Positions 53,825-63,970 of a stretch of 64,000 nucleotides of DNA are shown in pieces. Position 1 is the first letter of the stretch. Each line of letters starts with the position of its first letter. The stretch is taken from assembly GCF_000611645.1 (NCBI RefSeq), contig NW_014013626.1, positions 71,363 through 135,362 on the forward strand, in the 5' to 3' direction. A program made the position numbers and the translations under genes. Origin of the DNA: Monoraphidium neglectum (Eukaryota; Chlorophyta; Chlorophyceae; Sphaeropleales; Selenastraceae). The notes under the pieces are model-generated. The model did no database searches. It was not told the origin of the DNA and saw only the letters and a list, made by a program, of their open reading frames with translations.

Positions 53825-54194
53825 AATTTTCTTTAGTAAGTTTTAGACTTATGATTCTAGTTTCTTAATTCTAGAAAACTTTATTTTTTATAGAATTTTT
53901 GTTACAATATTTTATCAGAAAGGCTGTTATTTAGAATGTGAAACTTTCTAAAAACTCCCAAAAATCTGTTCATTATCTTTTTCTATTTTATGAATTTTAG
54001 TTTTTTATATAAATTCATAAAATAGTCAATTTTCTTGAACTAAGAAAAATAAATTTTTTTTTATTTTTTAAAATTAAATAATTTTAACTGAATTTTTTGT
54101 TTAGTTAATATTAAAAATATTTTACAATATAAAAAAGTGATAATCTTAATGATTTTTGTATTTATTGAAACTAGTCAACTTATTTTTAACAATT

Positions 54195-54323
54195 ATGTCT
54201 AATACAGGTACTACTGGACGTATTCCTTTATGGTTAATTGGTACTGTTGTTGGTTCAGCAGCTATTGGTTTACTTGCTATTTTTTTCTATGGTTCATATG
54301 TTGGTCTAGGCTCATCACTGTAG
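54195..54323 (+). CDS. psbJ: Photosystem II reaction centre protein J
   Basis: PsbJ is a one-helix subunit near cytochrome b559 affecting plastoquinone exchange. The 42-residue frame runs [20 protein letters not shown] with helix about 13-33 and ends [10 protein letters not shown], matching the family. It sits between psaA exon 2 and atpI as in Chlamydomonas, not in the psbE-psbF-psbL-psbJ operon of most plastids. Confidence 0.96.
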   Translation: MSNTGTTGRIPLWLIGTVVGSAAIGLLAIFFYGSYVGLGSSL

Positions 54324-54335
54324 TTTATATTTTAA

Positions 54336-54384
54336 AGTTTCTTTTGTTAAGAAAAGAAAATTTTCTTTTCTTAACAAAAAAACT
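54336..54384 (+). terminator. psbJ 3' stem-loop
   Basis: AGTTTCTTTTGTTAAGAAAA and inverted copy with almost no loop, 13 bases after the stop. Confidence 0.7.
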
Positions 54385-54875
54385 TATTTTTATTTTTAAA
54401 AAATTACTAATTTTTTTAATATATAAAAGATTAAATTTCTAAAAGTTTAAGATTAGTTTGATTAAGATTCTTAATTCGAATTAGAAATTTCATTGTTGGT
54501 AGTACATCTACCATAGTGTTAAAGAACTTTTTTAAGAAAGTTTTGTCTAGTTTAGCTTCGTGTTAGTTTTGTTAAACAATTGCCATTAAACTAAGCAAAG
54601 CAACTGTTTACGAATCGATTTTTTTCAGAAACAGTCCTTCTTTTCTGAAATTTTTCCTTCGTTATTCACGTTAAAATTCTAAATGTGGAACGACAGGTTA
54701 AAACAAACAAAAGTAAACAATACAAAGTTAACAAAAAAAGTTTATAACATTGTTCGTTGATTTCATTAAAAATCAATAAGATTTTTTAATAAATATTAAA
54801 AAAATGGTTGTTAAAAGGTAAACAATTTTTTATAAATTTGTTTATAAATGAAATTACAAGAAAAAAAGAAAATAA
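54385..54875. other. Spacer psbJ to atpI
   Basis: About 490 bases with no GC module. It contains a small hairpin (GGTAGTACATCTACC, 54498-54512) and less AT-biased patches around 54540-54700. No gene recognised. Confidence 0.4.
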
Positions 54876-55613
54876 ATGATTGAATTATTTATGATGAACC
54901 CATCATTTTCAGATTTAGCTGAAGTTTCTGTTGGTCAACATTTTTATTGGCAATTAGGTGATTATGAAGTTCATGGCCAAGTATTAATTATGTCATGGTT
55001 TGTTCTAGGTATTATTTTTCTATTATCATTTTTAGGTAATAACAATTTAAAATCGACTCCTGAAGGTTTACAAAACTTTACAGAATTAGTAACAGAGTTT
55101 ATTCGTGATCTTGCACGCACACAAGTAGGTGAAGAAGAATATTTAAAATGGGTTCCTTTTTTAGGAACTCTATTTTTATTTATTTTAGTTTCTAACTGGT
55201 CAGGTGCTTTATTGCCATGGCATGTTATTGAATTACCAAATGGTGAATTAGCTGCTCCAACAAATGATATTAATACAACTGTAGCTTTAGCTTTATTAAC
55301 ATCAATTTCATATTTTTATGCAGGTATTCGTAAAAAAGGTTTAGGTTATTTTAAGCGTTATGTTGAACCAGCAGCGTTTTTATTACCCATCAATGTTTTG
55401 GAGGACTTCACGAAGCCATTATCATTAAGTTTCCGACTTTTTGGTAACATTTTAGCAGATGAACTAGTTGTTGGTGTTTTAGTTGCTTTAGTTCCATTAA
55501 TTATTCCAATTCCTATTATGTTATTAGGTGTATTCACAAGTGCAATTCAAGCTCTTGTATTCTCTACTCTTGCAGGGGCGTACATTGGTGAAGCTGTAGA
55601 AGATCATCACTAA
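54876..55613 (+). CDS. atpI: ATP synthase CF0 subunit a
   Basis: Subunit a forms the proton half-channels against the c-ring of ATP synthase. The 245-residue product has five or six membrane helices. The conserved helix [20 protein letters not shown] contains the essential Arg, and [17 protein letters not shown] is near the C-terminus. The start at 54876 gives [20 protein letters not shown]; a Met at residue 6 or 7 is an alternative start. It is followed by a perfect inverted repeat of nearly 40 bases per arm. Confidence 0.97.
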   Translation: MIELFMMNPSFSDLAEVSVGQHFYWQLGDYEVHGQVLIMSWFVLGIIFLLSFLGNNNLKSTPEGLQNFTELVTEFIRDLARTQVGEEEYLKWVPFLGTLFLFILVSNWSGALLPWHVIELPNGELAAPTNDINTTVALALLTSISYFYAGIRKKGLGYFKRYVEPAAFLLPINVLEDFTKPLSLSFRLFGNILADELVVGVLVALVPLIIPIPIMLLGVFTSAIQALVFSTLAGAYIGEAVEDHH

Positions 55614-55616
55614 AGT

Positions 55617-55699
55617 CTAATTTAATATTGAACTGTATTATTTTGTGTCAAGTTTCTAAAAAACTTGACACAAAATAATACAGTTCAATATTAAATTAG
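55617..55699 (+). terminator. atpI 3' stem-loop, very long
   Basis: Essentially perfect inverted repeat, arms of nearly 40 bases (CTAATTTAATATTGAACTGT outward) with a loop of only a few bases, directly after the atpI stop. Confidence 0.8.
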
Positions 55700-56504
55700 C
55701 AAACTAAAAAACTAAGTATAGATATATTTAGTATATAATAAATAAGAAAAGTATATCTCTATTTATTTACCAAGGCAGACGTACTGTTTTTCATAAAAGT
55801 ATTTTTCTATTTTTATATTAGTAAAAAATTTGAATTTTTTTCACTGATGCTTTCAACAGTCAGTAGCCCCTAACCACTTACCTATTATTAGTCAGTATTT
55901 TGTTTTTGAAGTTTTTAATTTTTTCTTTTGACAGTTCTTCAGATTTTTTATTCATTCTCACCGATTATTAAACACTTATTCCGATCTTTGATCGTAAGAT
56001 TAAAGATCAAAAGAAGCAAACCTGTTTGGTTTTTAGCTTTTTTCAATCAATTTCAAAGTATTTGCTTTCAGTCGGCGAAAAGAATCAAAAACTTTGGAAT
56101 TAATCGAAAGAAATTTAAAATTATAGAAGATACTCAATTATGTTCTTCCCATTAAAACTTCAAACAAGACAGACTTCTAGATTTGCGCAATAGACAGTTA
56201 AAATGGGGAAGCAAGCTTCAGCAAAGAAAATCGTTGCGTTTTTAGTCTAAAGAAAAAAGACTTTTGGCTAAAAGGATTTTCAATTCGAAAAACCTATTAT
56301 TAGACTAGATCAGGGGCTTCGCGAGGGCCTTTGGCCCTCTAGGGCTTCTCGAAGCCCTCGGGTTTCCCCCCCGGGCCTTCGGTCCTCAGTGCCCCCCTCC
56401 CCGATTACTTGATATACATTTTTTTATATTAATTAAAAATAAGATTAAAACTAATTCAATAACAAATTAGTCATGAAAAATAAAAATACATAAAGAATTT
56501 TACT
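55700..56504. other. Gene-free region atpI to psaJ
   Basis: No recognised gene. A 75-codon open frame at 55928 lacks recognisable motifs. The block 55780-56280 is less AT-biased and could be a structured RNA. A GC cluster lies at 56312-56403. Confidence 0.4.
56312..56403. repeat. GC-rich palindrome cluster
   Basis: GAGGGCCTTTGGCCCTCTAG, AGGGCTTCTCGAAGCCCTCG and GGGTTTCCCCCC in the same order as at 53488-53542, indicating a shared composite unit. Confidence 0.87.
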
Positions 56505-56630
56505 TTGAAAAGTTTTGCAACTTATTTATCAACTGCTCCTGTAGTCGCGCTAATTTGGTTTACTATTACTGCTGCTTTATTAATCGAAATTAATCGTTTT
56601 TTCCCAGATCCATTAGTTTTTAGTTTTTAA
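56505..56630 (+). CDS. psaJ: Photosystem I subunit J, apparent TTG start
   Basis: PsaJ is a one-helix photosystem I subunit near PsaF. The frame reads (TTG)[17 protein letters not shown] and ends [13 protein letters not shown]: 41 residues, the family length, with every part conserved except the initiator. Position 1, normally ATG, is TTG at 56505-56507. The frame runs upstream to a stop nine codons earlier without any ATG. So either TTG initiates translation or the base is edited or mis-sequenced. It lies between atpI and rps12, as in Chlamydomonas. Confidence 0.93.
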   Translation: MKSFATYLSTAPVVALIWFTITAALLIEINRFFPDPLVFSF

Positions 56631-56649
56631 TCAATTTATATTAAAATTT

Positions 56650-56688
56650 AGAAAATAGATAACATAGGTGAGAAGTTATCTATTTTCT
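56650..56688 (+). terminator. psaJ 3' stem-loop
   Basis: AGAAAATAGATAAC / GTTATCTATTTTCT inverted repeat, 20 bases after the stop. Confidence 0.65.
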
Positions 56689-56817
56689 GTTTAAAAATCC
56701 AGATAAATGTCAAATGATTTGTTTTATAAATTTCTACATTTTTAAATTAAATGTAACGTGAATATTTGATTTTTTGGAATCATTGATTTATATTATTAAT
56801 TTTGTTTTTTCGAATAA

Positions 56818-57273
<456 letters not shown>

Positions 57274-57284
57274 AAAGTTTTCAG

Positions 57285-57324
57285 TAAAATATCTCTGATT
57301 TTTCGAAAAATCAGAGATATTTTA
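57285..57324. terminator. Bidirectional stem-loop between rps12 and petG
   Basis: Perfect inverted repeat TAAAATATCTCTGATTTTT with a CG centre, between two convergent genes; it can serve both transcripts. Confidence 0.75.
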
Positions 57325-57335
57325 ATATTTAAAGA

Positions 57336-57449
57336 TTACCACGTAGCTTGGTCTCCACGGCGATATTGTAAATAAGCTGTTACAAATAAACCAGCAATAG
57401 TTACAGGAACTAATCCTAATACGATTCCAGAAAGTAAAGGTTCAACCAT
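57336..57449 (-). CDS. petG: Cytochrome b6f complex subunit V
   Basis: PetG is a one-helix subunit required for cytochrome b6f assembly. The minus strand encodes 37 residues: [20 protein letters not shown], then a helix end and [12 protein letters not shown], matching the family exactly in length and end. It is downstream of trnL-UAA, psbL and psbF on the same strand, a psbF-psbL-petG grouping also seen in Chlamydomonas. Confidence 0.96.
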   Translation of the reverse strand: MVEPLLSGIVLGLVPVTIAGLFVTAYLQYRRGDQATW

Positions 57450-57620
57450 AGTAAAGAAAAATAAAAAAAGTTTTCATAACTGATTTGATTGTAAAGTTTT
57501 TAGATAAACTCGATTTTAAAACTTTATCATTGAATTTCAGTTTGTCTAAATAAACCATTGGATTTCATCCATTTTCTTAAAATAATCGATCTAAATTATT
57601 TTTTATTAGAATCTCACTTC

Positions 57621-57957
57621 TGGGGATAGAGGGACTTGAACCCTCACGATCGAAAAAATCAACGGATTTTCAGAATTTTTTGGACTATCTCTTTACCTAA
57701 AAAAAAGACTTTAGGTAACTCTCGTTTAGTCTCTGCACCTAATTACCAAAAATAGATTACTTTTAGTAAAATTGGCTCAGGATAATTCATTAGAATCACT
57801 TATTAAAACAGTTTTTGTAGTAAGTGTTTCTGGAACTTTTTCTGATTTTGAGAGTTTTCACTTTTCTAATAACTCAGAAAAGGCTCAACTATTGAATATA
57901 AACCTCAATATATCTTCTTGCTTAAGTCCGTAGCGTCTACCATTCCGCCATATCCCC
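57621..57957 (-). tRNA. trnL-UAA: tRNA-Leu (UAA), intron-containing
   Basis: Minus strand. Exon 1 is 57957-57924 (GGGGATATGGCGGAATGGTA...GGACTT) and exon 2 is 57670-57621 (AAAATCCG...TATCCCCA). Joined, they give a class II tRNA-Leu with acceptor GGGGATA/TATCCCC and anticodon UAA. The break falls inside the anticodon, the classic site of the cyanobacteria-derived group I intron. Confidence 0.93.
57671..57923 (-). other. Group I intron of trnL-UAA
   Basis: A 253-base intron preceded by T and ending in G. Core elements are visible on the minus strand: Q/P-like ATTATCCTGAGCCAA, R-like GGTGCAGAGACTAAACG (near 57740) and S-like AAAGAGATAGTCC (near 57688), as in cyanobacterial and plastid trnL introns. 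There is no intron ORF. Confidence 0.9.
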
Positions 57958-58110
57958 TAAATTTATTTAAAATAATAGCATTTAGAAAAAATTTTTACTT
58001 TTTTTAAAAAAAGTAAAGAAATTGAAAACTTCAGTAAAATATTACTAAATAAAAAACAAATTTTTTATAAAATCATTTTTACGACTAAATATTAGTAAAA
58101 TTTTTTTATT

Positions 58111-58163
58111 TATTTATTTATGTCAATTATCAACTCTAAATTTATTTAATTGACATAAATAAA
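58111..58163 (-). terminator. psbL 3' stem-loop
   Basis: TTTATTTATGTCAATT / AATTGACATAAATAAA inverted repeat between psbL and trnL-UAA. Confidence 0.55.
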
Positions 58164-58295
58164 CAAGTAAATTCATTTTTCAAAAACATTTAAACAAATT
58201 TAACCTTCTGATTTTCAATTTTTAAACGCAAAAATGAGTTTTTATTAAATAGTAAAAAAAACTTAATTAAATCAGAAGAAAAATTTCTTTTTATA

Positions 58296-58412
58296 TTAGT
58301 TGAAAATATAACTAGAGAATAACACAGCTAATACGAAAATTAATAATAGTCCCCAGTAAAGACTCGTACGATTTAATTCAACAACTTGTTTATTTGGATT
58401 AGGTCTTGCCAT
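58296..58412 (-). CDS. psbL: Photosystem II reaction centre protein L
   Basis: PsbL is a one-helix subunit needed for QA function. The minus strand encodes 38 residues: [20 protein letters not shown], then a helix ending FSSYIFN, the family standard. The ATG is genomically encoded (some plants need RNA editing here). It lies downstream of psbF, but separated by 550 bases including a GC cluster, unlike the tight psbF-psbL spacing in plants. Confidence 0.96.
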
Positions 58413-58966
58413 AGAAAAATGAAAATAAAGAAAAGGTCTAAAAATTTTAAAAACTTTTGTTAATGAGAAAATAAAAGGTCTATTGTTTAAGTATTTTCAA
58501 CCTGTTAGACTTTTATTTAAAAATATAACAAAAAATAAAGAATTCTATCTTTTTAGCCTAAATTTTTTGTCTTACTTATAAAAATTGATAGAAACGATAA
58601 TAAAGAAAAAACAAATTCAAAAAATTGAATTCTTCAAAAACTTGTAAACAAGTTTAAGCTAAATTACAACATTTATTAAAATGTTTGATTTAAATCTGTT
58701 TTTATCCTAAAAAGAAAGACCGTTCGATTTGAACAGACTTTAATTAAAAAAGAAATAAACATTTCAAATTCTAAAAATCAATAAGATTTTTTGAAAACCT
58801 CTAGGGCTTCTCGAAGCCCTCAGGGCCCAAAGCGAGGGGCCTTCAGCCCCTAGAGACCCAACGGGTCGGGGGGGGGGGGTCCCCCCCCGGGAAATAATTT
58901 TCAATAGAAATTTAAAAATTTTAGAAATCAATCAATAAAAAAAAGTATTATTAATTTCGTTAGAAA
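58413..58966. other. Spacer psbF to psbL
   Basis: AT-rich spacer of 554 bases with a GC palindrome cluster at 58797-58893; no gene recognised. Confidence 0.4.
58797..58893. repeat. GC-rich palindrome cluster
   Basis: AGGGCTTCTCGAAGCCCT, GAGGGGCCTTCAGCCCC and a G9/C8 hairpin (GGGGGGGGGTCCCCCCCC). Confidence 0.87.
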
Positions 58967-59101
58967 TTAACGTTGAATAAATTGCATAGCAGTAATTGAA
59001 CCTAAAAAGAAAATTGTAGGAATAGCTAATGCGTGAACTGATAGCCAACGTACAGTAAAAATTGGATAAGTAATAGTTTCTGCTGATTTTCTTGTAGTCA
59101 T
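58967..59101 (-). CDS. psbF: Cytochrome b559 subunit beta
   Basis: PsbF shares the haem of cytochrome b559 with PsbE in photosystem II. The minus strand encodes 44 residues: [20 protein letters not shown], then [12 protein letters not shown] with the haem-ligand His23, ending AMQFIQR. psbE is not in the window, so the usual psbE-psbF pair is separated. Confidence 0.97.
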   Translation of the reverse strand: MTTRKSAETITYPIFTVRWLSVHALAIPTIFFLGSITAMQFIQR

Positions 59102-59368
59102 GAAAAGAAAGACAATCTTTTTATATTTCAAAGGTTTTTAATCAATAAAACTTCTTCTTTATTTTTTCGTTAGTAACTTGTCTAAGGATTCTGATCTAGA
59201 CATTTATTTTAAAATTGTTCCTAACTTTTTGAAAATTAAGATAATTTTTTAGACTTTGCCATAGGTCTTTTGACATTTGTTGTAGAATTTATCTATGATT
59301 AGATCTCTGAAAACTTTGTTGATTGAACCAAAGAAATCGGACAATTGTCAAAAAGTTCAAACCTTTAT

Positions 59369-59553
59369 TTGACCGGGGGCCTCTAAGGCCCCTCGGAAAC
59401 CCCGAAGGCTTCGAGAAGCCTTAGAGGCCTACGGGCCTATGGCCCCGTCCAAAATATTTGATTTTGAGGTATAACGTTGTTATGCCGGGGCCGGGGGCTT
59501 TGCGGGGGGGTTTTCCCCCCGAGGCCCGTTAAGCCTAGAGGGGCCCGGCACAA
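59369..59553. repeat. GC-rich palindrome cluster with CATAAC element
   Basis: GGCTTCGAGAAGCC and GGCCTACGGGCC modules, then GGTATAACGTTGTTATGCCGG (59471-59489), then GGGGGGTTTTCCCCCC. Confidence 0.88.
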
Positions 59554-60207
59554 ATAAACGAAGAAAAATGAAGAAAAATTTATGAGTCAACCCTTATCTC
59601 CATGAAAATACAATTCTCATTTTATGGAAGTCATTATATCATTCATAAATGAAATTGATTAATTCGCTTTTAACTTTGCGAACCCGAAAGGGTGGATTAT
59701 ATAAAAAAAAATTTAAATAAATGCTAAAGCATAAATCTCATTAAAAACTTTTTTTACTCTGCTCTCATTAACTTTGCATTTTTTGATAGAAATTAAAGTT
59801 CAAGTTAAAAAGTTTTTTCATACAAAATATAAAAAAAGAATGTTTTTAGTGCTTTTTTAAGAAAAAATGAGTCAAGCAAATTCATAAATAAATATAAAAA
59901 CTAAGGACTGGGTTTAGAACTATTAAAGAGAAAGTAAAACAAGCTTTCTAAGTTAATTCTATTTTGTTAAATTGGAACACCCATTAAAAATATTCTAAAA
60001 AAAAACACAAGTGTAAAACTGTATTAAATTTTATGAAATTTTTGATGTTTTATTTTTTTTATATTTATAAAAACATTATAACATAAAATGAAAAGGAAAG
60101 AAATAAAAAAAAATTTTTTTCAACATTTTTTTTTTTTAAACTTTTCCGAAAATGCTAACGTCTAGAATAGGTTAGAGAGATAAAAGCTTTGTCTTTTTTG
60201 CTTCATT

Positions 60208-60260
60208 TCGGGAGGGCCAAAGGCCCTCTAGGGACCTTTGGTCCCTGGAACCCCCCCGTC
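60208..60260. repeat. GC palindromes upstream of rpoB
   Basis: GGGCCAAAGGCCC and GGGACCTTTGGTCCC modules about 160 bases before the rpoB start. Confidence 0.83.
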
Positions 60261-60421
60261 TAAGAATTTTGTTGTAATTGAAAAAACAAATCTGAGACCT
60301 TTTTCGCATCTGACTAGTATAGCGTCATTGTAAATTTTCGACGGTAAGACAGCTAAGCTTACAATCTTGATAAAGATAAAATAGATAAATAATTTGACTG
60401 AAAAATAAAAAAAAAAACGAA

Positions 60422-62293
60422 ATGCAAAAAAAAAACTTTTTTCTACCTGATTTTATTGAACTTCAAAGAGAAAGCTATTTTTCTTTTTTAAAAAAAGGTA
60501 TCATAGAAGAATTCTACAAAAGAAATCCCATTACAAATGGAGAAAAAGATATTGAAATTTTTTTCTATCCAGAACATTATAAACTAACAAAACCTTTCTA
60601 TAATGTTAAGCAAGCTATTTATCTGCAAAAGAGTTATGTCTCAAAATTATATGTACCTGTTCAATTAACAAACAAAAAACAAAAAAGAATTTTTTTGAAG
60701 TGGGTTTTTATTGCTCATTTACCATTAATGACAAATCGTGGACATTTTCTTTTAAATGGCTCAGCTCGTATTATTGTTAATCAATTAATTCGTAGTCCAG
60801 GGATTTATTTTCGAGAATCGTTTTATGAAATTTATGCTACCCAATGGAATGACACACCTGAGAGTCTTTTAAAGAGATTTTATGCTGATATTATCTGTGT
60901 TAAAGGAACGTGGTTAAGAATAGAATTAGATAAAGATTTTTGTTTATGGGGTCGTATGAAAAAAGGACCTAAAATACCTTTAATTTGGTTACTTTTAGGA
61001 ATGGGTTTAAATGAACAAATTATTTTTAATAAAGTTATTTCTTCAGAGCTTCTCTTACGAAGTTTTGAAAGAGAATTAGAAGAATCTTTGAAAAAAAAAA
61101 CACCAAAAGAAATTAAATATCCATATATTTCAAATCCGATTGAAGCGTGGCAAGAACTCGCAATTCTTTTAAATTTAAAAAAAGGAAAAAAAAATGCAAT
61201 TGAACTTGGTCGAAAATGGCTATTTAAAAAATTTATGAACCCTCGAACTTATGACCTTGGAAAAACCGGTCGTTTGTCTTTGAATAAAAAATTAGGTTTA
61301 ACCCTTTCCTTGTTTCAAACAACGCTGACACCACAAGATTTACTTTCAGCAACTAATTGTTTAATTAGAGTTGCTCACAATACAGTCAAAACAGATGATA
61401 TTGATCATTTAAAAAATCGTCGAGTTCGAACAGCCGGAAGTTTACTTCAAACTCAGTTTGGTCTAGGTTTAATTAGATTAGAAAAAAGTATACGATTGAA
61501 ATTAAATTTCTCTGATATCAAACCTTATGAAAGCTCTAATATTAATTTTTTAATAAACAGTCGTCCAGTCAACGGAGTTTTTAGAGAATTTTTTGGAACC
61601 AATCCATTATCCCAATTTATGGATCAAATTAACCCTTTAGCAGAAGTAACTCATAAACGTAGGTTAACTTCTTTAGGGCCTGGAGGCGTTGCAAGAGACA
61701 CAGCAACCTTAGCCGTAAGGGGGATACACCCATCCCATTACGGACGTATTTGTCCTATCGAAACACCAGAAGGAAAAAATACGGGTTTAGTAAATTCTAT
61801 TACAACTTATGCAAAAGTCAATTCCCAGGGCTTATTAGAAACACCTTTTTACAAGATTTATAAAGGACAAGTTCAAAAAAAATTGGGAATTTTTTATCTA
61901 TCAGCAGATCAGGAGGAACAGCTTAAATTGGCTACACCAGATTTGAAATTATCGAAACTAGGGTTTTTGCCAAAATACTTTGTTCCAGCAAGATCAGGCG
62001 AAAACTTTGTGAAAATTTCTCGTTTAGAAGCCGATTATATTGGAGTTTCGCCTTTACAAATGATTTCTATTGCAACTTCCTTTATTCCATTTTTAGAACA
62101 CGATGATGCCAACCGAGCGTTAATGGGCTCAAATATGCAACGTCAAGCTGTTCCCTTAATTCGACCACAAAGACCATTGATAGGTACAGGATTAGAAGCT
62201 CGTGCGGTCAGTGATTCAGGGCATGCTTTAATAGCATTGTCGTCAGGCTATATTTTTTACGCAAGCGCTTCAGATATTATTTTGTACAATTAA
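60422..62293 (+). CDS. rpoBa: RNA polymerase beta subunit, N-terminal gene of a split rpoB
   Basis: Encodes the N-terminal half of beta of the plastid-encoded RNA polymerase: MQKKNFFLPDFIELQRESYF, then GHFLLNGSARIIVNQLIRSPG, LTSLGPGGVARDTATLAVRG and ICPIETPEGKNTGLVNSI. It ends shortly after ARAVSDSGHALIALSSGYIF, with a normal stop. Intact beta would continue directly with sequence found at the start of the next gene. Splitting rpoB is a known feature of Chlamydomonas and relatives; the two polypeptides presumably assemble together. Confidence 0.96.
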   Translation: MQKKNFFLPDFIELQRESYFSFLKKGIIEEFYKRNPITNGEKDIEIFFYPEHYKLTKPFYNVKQAIYLQKSYVSKLYVPVQLTNKKQKRIFLKWVFIAHLPLMTNRGHFLLNGSARIIVNQLIRSPGIYFRESFYEIYATQWNDTPESLLKRFYADIICVKGTWLRIELDKDFCLWGRMKKGPKIPLIWLLLGMGLNEQIIFNKVISSELLLRSFERELEESLKKKTPKEIKYPYISNPIEAWQELAILLNLKKGKKNAIELGRKWLFKKFMNPRTYDLGKTGRLSLNKKLGLTLSLFQTTLTPQDLLSATNCLIRVAHNTVKTDDIDHLKNRRVRTAGSLLQTQFGLGLIRLEKSIRLKLNFSDIKPYESSNINFLINSRPVNGVFREFFGTNPLSQFMDQINPLAEVTHKRRLTSLGPGGVARDTATLAVRGIHPSHYGRICPIETPEGKNTGLVNSITTYAKVNSQGLLETPFYKIYKGQVQKKLGIFYLSADQEEQLKLATPDLKLSKLGFLPKYFVPARSGENFVKISRLEADYIGVSPLQMISIATSFIPFLEHDDANRALMGSNMQRQAVPLIRPQRPLIGTGLEARAVSDSGHALIALSSGYIFYASASDIILYN

Positions 62294-62515
62294 TTTTGAA
62301 TAGTGGTTTATTAAAACCATGTTTTCACCAATATTAAATAGAAAATTCGAATTGTTTTATTTATGTGGTAAATTCAATAGATTAAAAAAAAACATATTTT
62401 CAATTTTAGCAACATTTTTTGCAAGTTCAAAAACTTTTACAAAAACCCTAATAGATTTATTTTAATTAAGACTAAATTCATATTGCTGAATTTTTTGAAT
62501 ATCTAATTAGTAAAA
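62294..62515. other. Spacer between the two rpoB genes
   Basis: 222 bases with stops in the reading frames; no intron or intein features. It contains at 62416-62444 an exact 29-base match to rpoC1 coding sequence (23823-23851). Confidence 0.7.
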
Positions 62516-63970
62516 ATGCGTACATTAAAAGCTAATCAATACAATCTTCAAAAATTCCAACGATCAAATCAAGATACTTGTTTAATTCATCGTCCAAGTG
62601 TTTTTGAAGGGCAATGGGTACAAGCAGGTGACCTATTAGCAGATTGTTCATCCAGTATTGGTGGTGAACTCTCGTTAGGGCAAAATATTTTTATAGCTTA
62701 TATGCCCTGGGAAGGTTATAATTATGAGGATGCTATTTTAATTAGTGAAAGATTAGTGTATGATGATCTTTATACTTCAGTTCATATTGAAAAATATCAA
62801 GTGGAAACAATAATGACAAAATATGGTCCTGAAGAAATAACCACACAAATTCCTGATGTTTCTAAACTTAATCTTTCACAATTGGATTCAAGAGGAATTA
62901 TTAAGTTAGGCTCTTGGGTTCAAGAAGGTCAAATTTTAGTTGGAAAAGTTACTCCAATCGAAAAAAAATATAAATCACCCTATCAGAAACTTTTATATAC
63001 AATTTTAGAAAAAGAATTAGCAGCTGTTCGTGATAGTTCGTTACGTGCACCCAAAGGCTTAAAAGCAAAAGTCATTGAACGAAAAGTTTTCCAAAAAGGA
63101 TCGTTCTTAAGTCGAAAAAAAAGTTTAGGAAGTGAAAAAATCGTTCATCTTTATCTAGCAGAAAAAAGAAGAATTCAAATTGGTGATAAGGTAGCAGGAC
63201 GCCATGGAAATAAAGGAATTATTTCACAAATTTTGCCAAGACAAGATATGCCGTATCTTCCCGATGGATCTCCTATTGACATGGTTCTAAATCCATTGGG
63301 AGTTCCTTCACGTATGAATGTAGGTCAAATTTATGAATGTCTTTTAGGTTTAGCAGCTAAACATTTAGGCCAGTCTTTTAGAGTTCAAACGTTTGACGAA
63401 ATTTATGGTGCAGAGGCTTCTCGTACATTAACATTTTCAAATTTATACAGAGCTCGATTAAAAACCGGTCACAAATGGTTATTCAATCCTAAATCTCCTG
63501 GAAAAATGAAAATTTTTGATGGTCGAACTGGCACATGTTTTGATCAAACTGTTACTGTCGGAATTTCTTATATATTAAAACTAGTTCATTTAGTTGATGA
63601 CAAAGTACATAGTCGGTCAACGGGGCCTTATTCGTTAGTTACTCAACAACCTTTACGAGGGCGTTCAAAATTTGGGGGGCAACGCTTAGGAGAAATGGAA
63701 GTCTGGGCTTTAGAAGGTTATGGTGCGGCTTTTACTCTTTTAGAAATGTTAACTATTAAATCTGATGATATTACTGGACGTATGACTTTATGGTCTAATC
63801 TTATTTTACATCATCCAATTTATATAGGAACGCCAGAATCTTTTAAAGTATTAGTTTGTGAACTACAAGCTTTATGTTTAGATATTGGTCTTTTTAAAAT
63901 GTCTAAATTTTCTCAGAAAAAGTTTGGAATGAATTTAACATCTATTGATCATTTAATAAAATTACCATAG
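62516..63970 (+). CDS. rpoBb: RNA polymerase beta subunit, C-terminal gene of a split rpoB
   Basis: C-terminal half of beta: after MRTLKANQYNLQKFQRSNQD it has MPWEGYNYEDAILISERLV, then GDKVAGRHGNKGII (about 222-235) with the catalytic-centre lysines, MVLNPLGVPSRMNVGQIYEC and GGQRLGEMEVWALEGYGAA. It ends normally at 63970. Its own ATG at 62516 lies where intact beta has a weakly conserved loop. Both gene halves together cover the whole subunit with no obvious missing block. Confidence 0.96.
   Translation: MRTLKANQYNLQKFQRSNQDTCLIHRPSVFEGQWVQAGDLLADCSSSIGGELSLGQNIFIAYMPWEGYNYEDAILISERLVYDDLYTSVHIEKYQVETIMTKYGPEEITTQIPDVSKLNLSQLDSRGIIKLGSWVQEGQILVGKVTPIEKKYKSPYQKLLYTILEKELAAVRDSSLRAPKGLKAKVIERKVFQKGSFLSRKKSLGSEKIVHLYLAEKRRIQIGDKVAGRHGNKGIISQILPRQDMPYLPDGSPIDMVLNPLGVPSRMNVGQIYECLLGLAAKHLGQSFRVQTFDEIYGAEASRTLTFSNLYRARLKTGHKWLFNPKSPGKMKIFDGRTGTCFDQTVTVGISYILKLVHLVDDKVHSRSTGPYSLVTQQPLRGRSKFGGQRLGEMEVWALEGYGAAFTLLEMLTIKSDDITGRMTLWSNLILHHPIYIGTPESFKVLVCELQALCLDIGLFKMSKFSQKKFGMNLTSIDHLIKLP

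Larger units (their letters stand above)
53001..54194. other. Gene-free region psaA exon 2 to psbJ
   Basis: About 1.2 kb without protein or tRNA genes. The left part should be the domain I-IV portion of the psaA intron 2 precursor. It also contains three GC-palindrome sites and AT-rich DNA leading into psbJ. Confidence 0.4.
59102..60421. other. Divergent spacer psbF to rpoB
   Basis: About 1.3 kb between minus-strand psbF and plus-strand rpoB, so it should contain promoters for both. It has two palindrome sites. No gene recognised; the stretch 59560-59750 is less AT-biased. Confidence 0.4.

Noticed and set aside
54230..54442. 70-codon frame overlapping psbJ
   Set aside because: Out-of-frame shadow of psbJ continuing into its 3' hairpin.
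55928..56155. 75-codon frame between atpI and psaJ
   Set aside because: TTG start only, no hydrophobic or conserved pattern, no homology I know.
62294..62515. rpoB interruption as an intron or intein
   Set aside because: No splice-site or intein motifs, and the second part has its own ATG; gene fission is known in this lineage.
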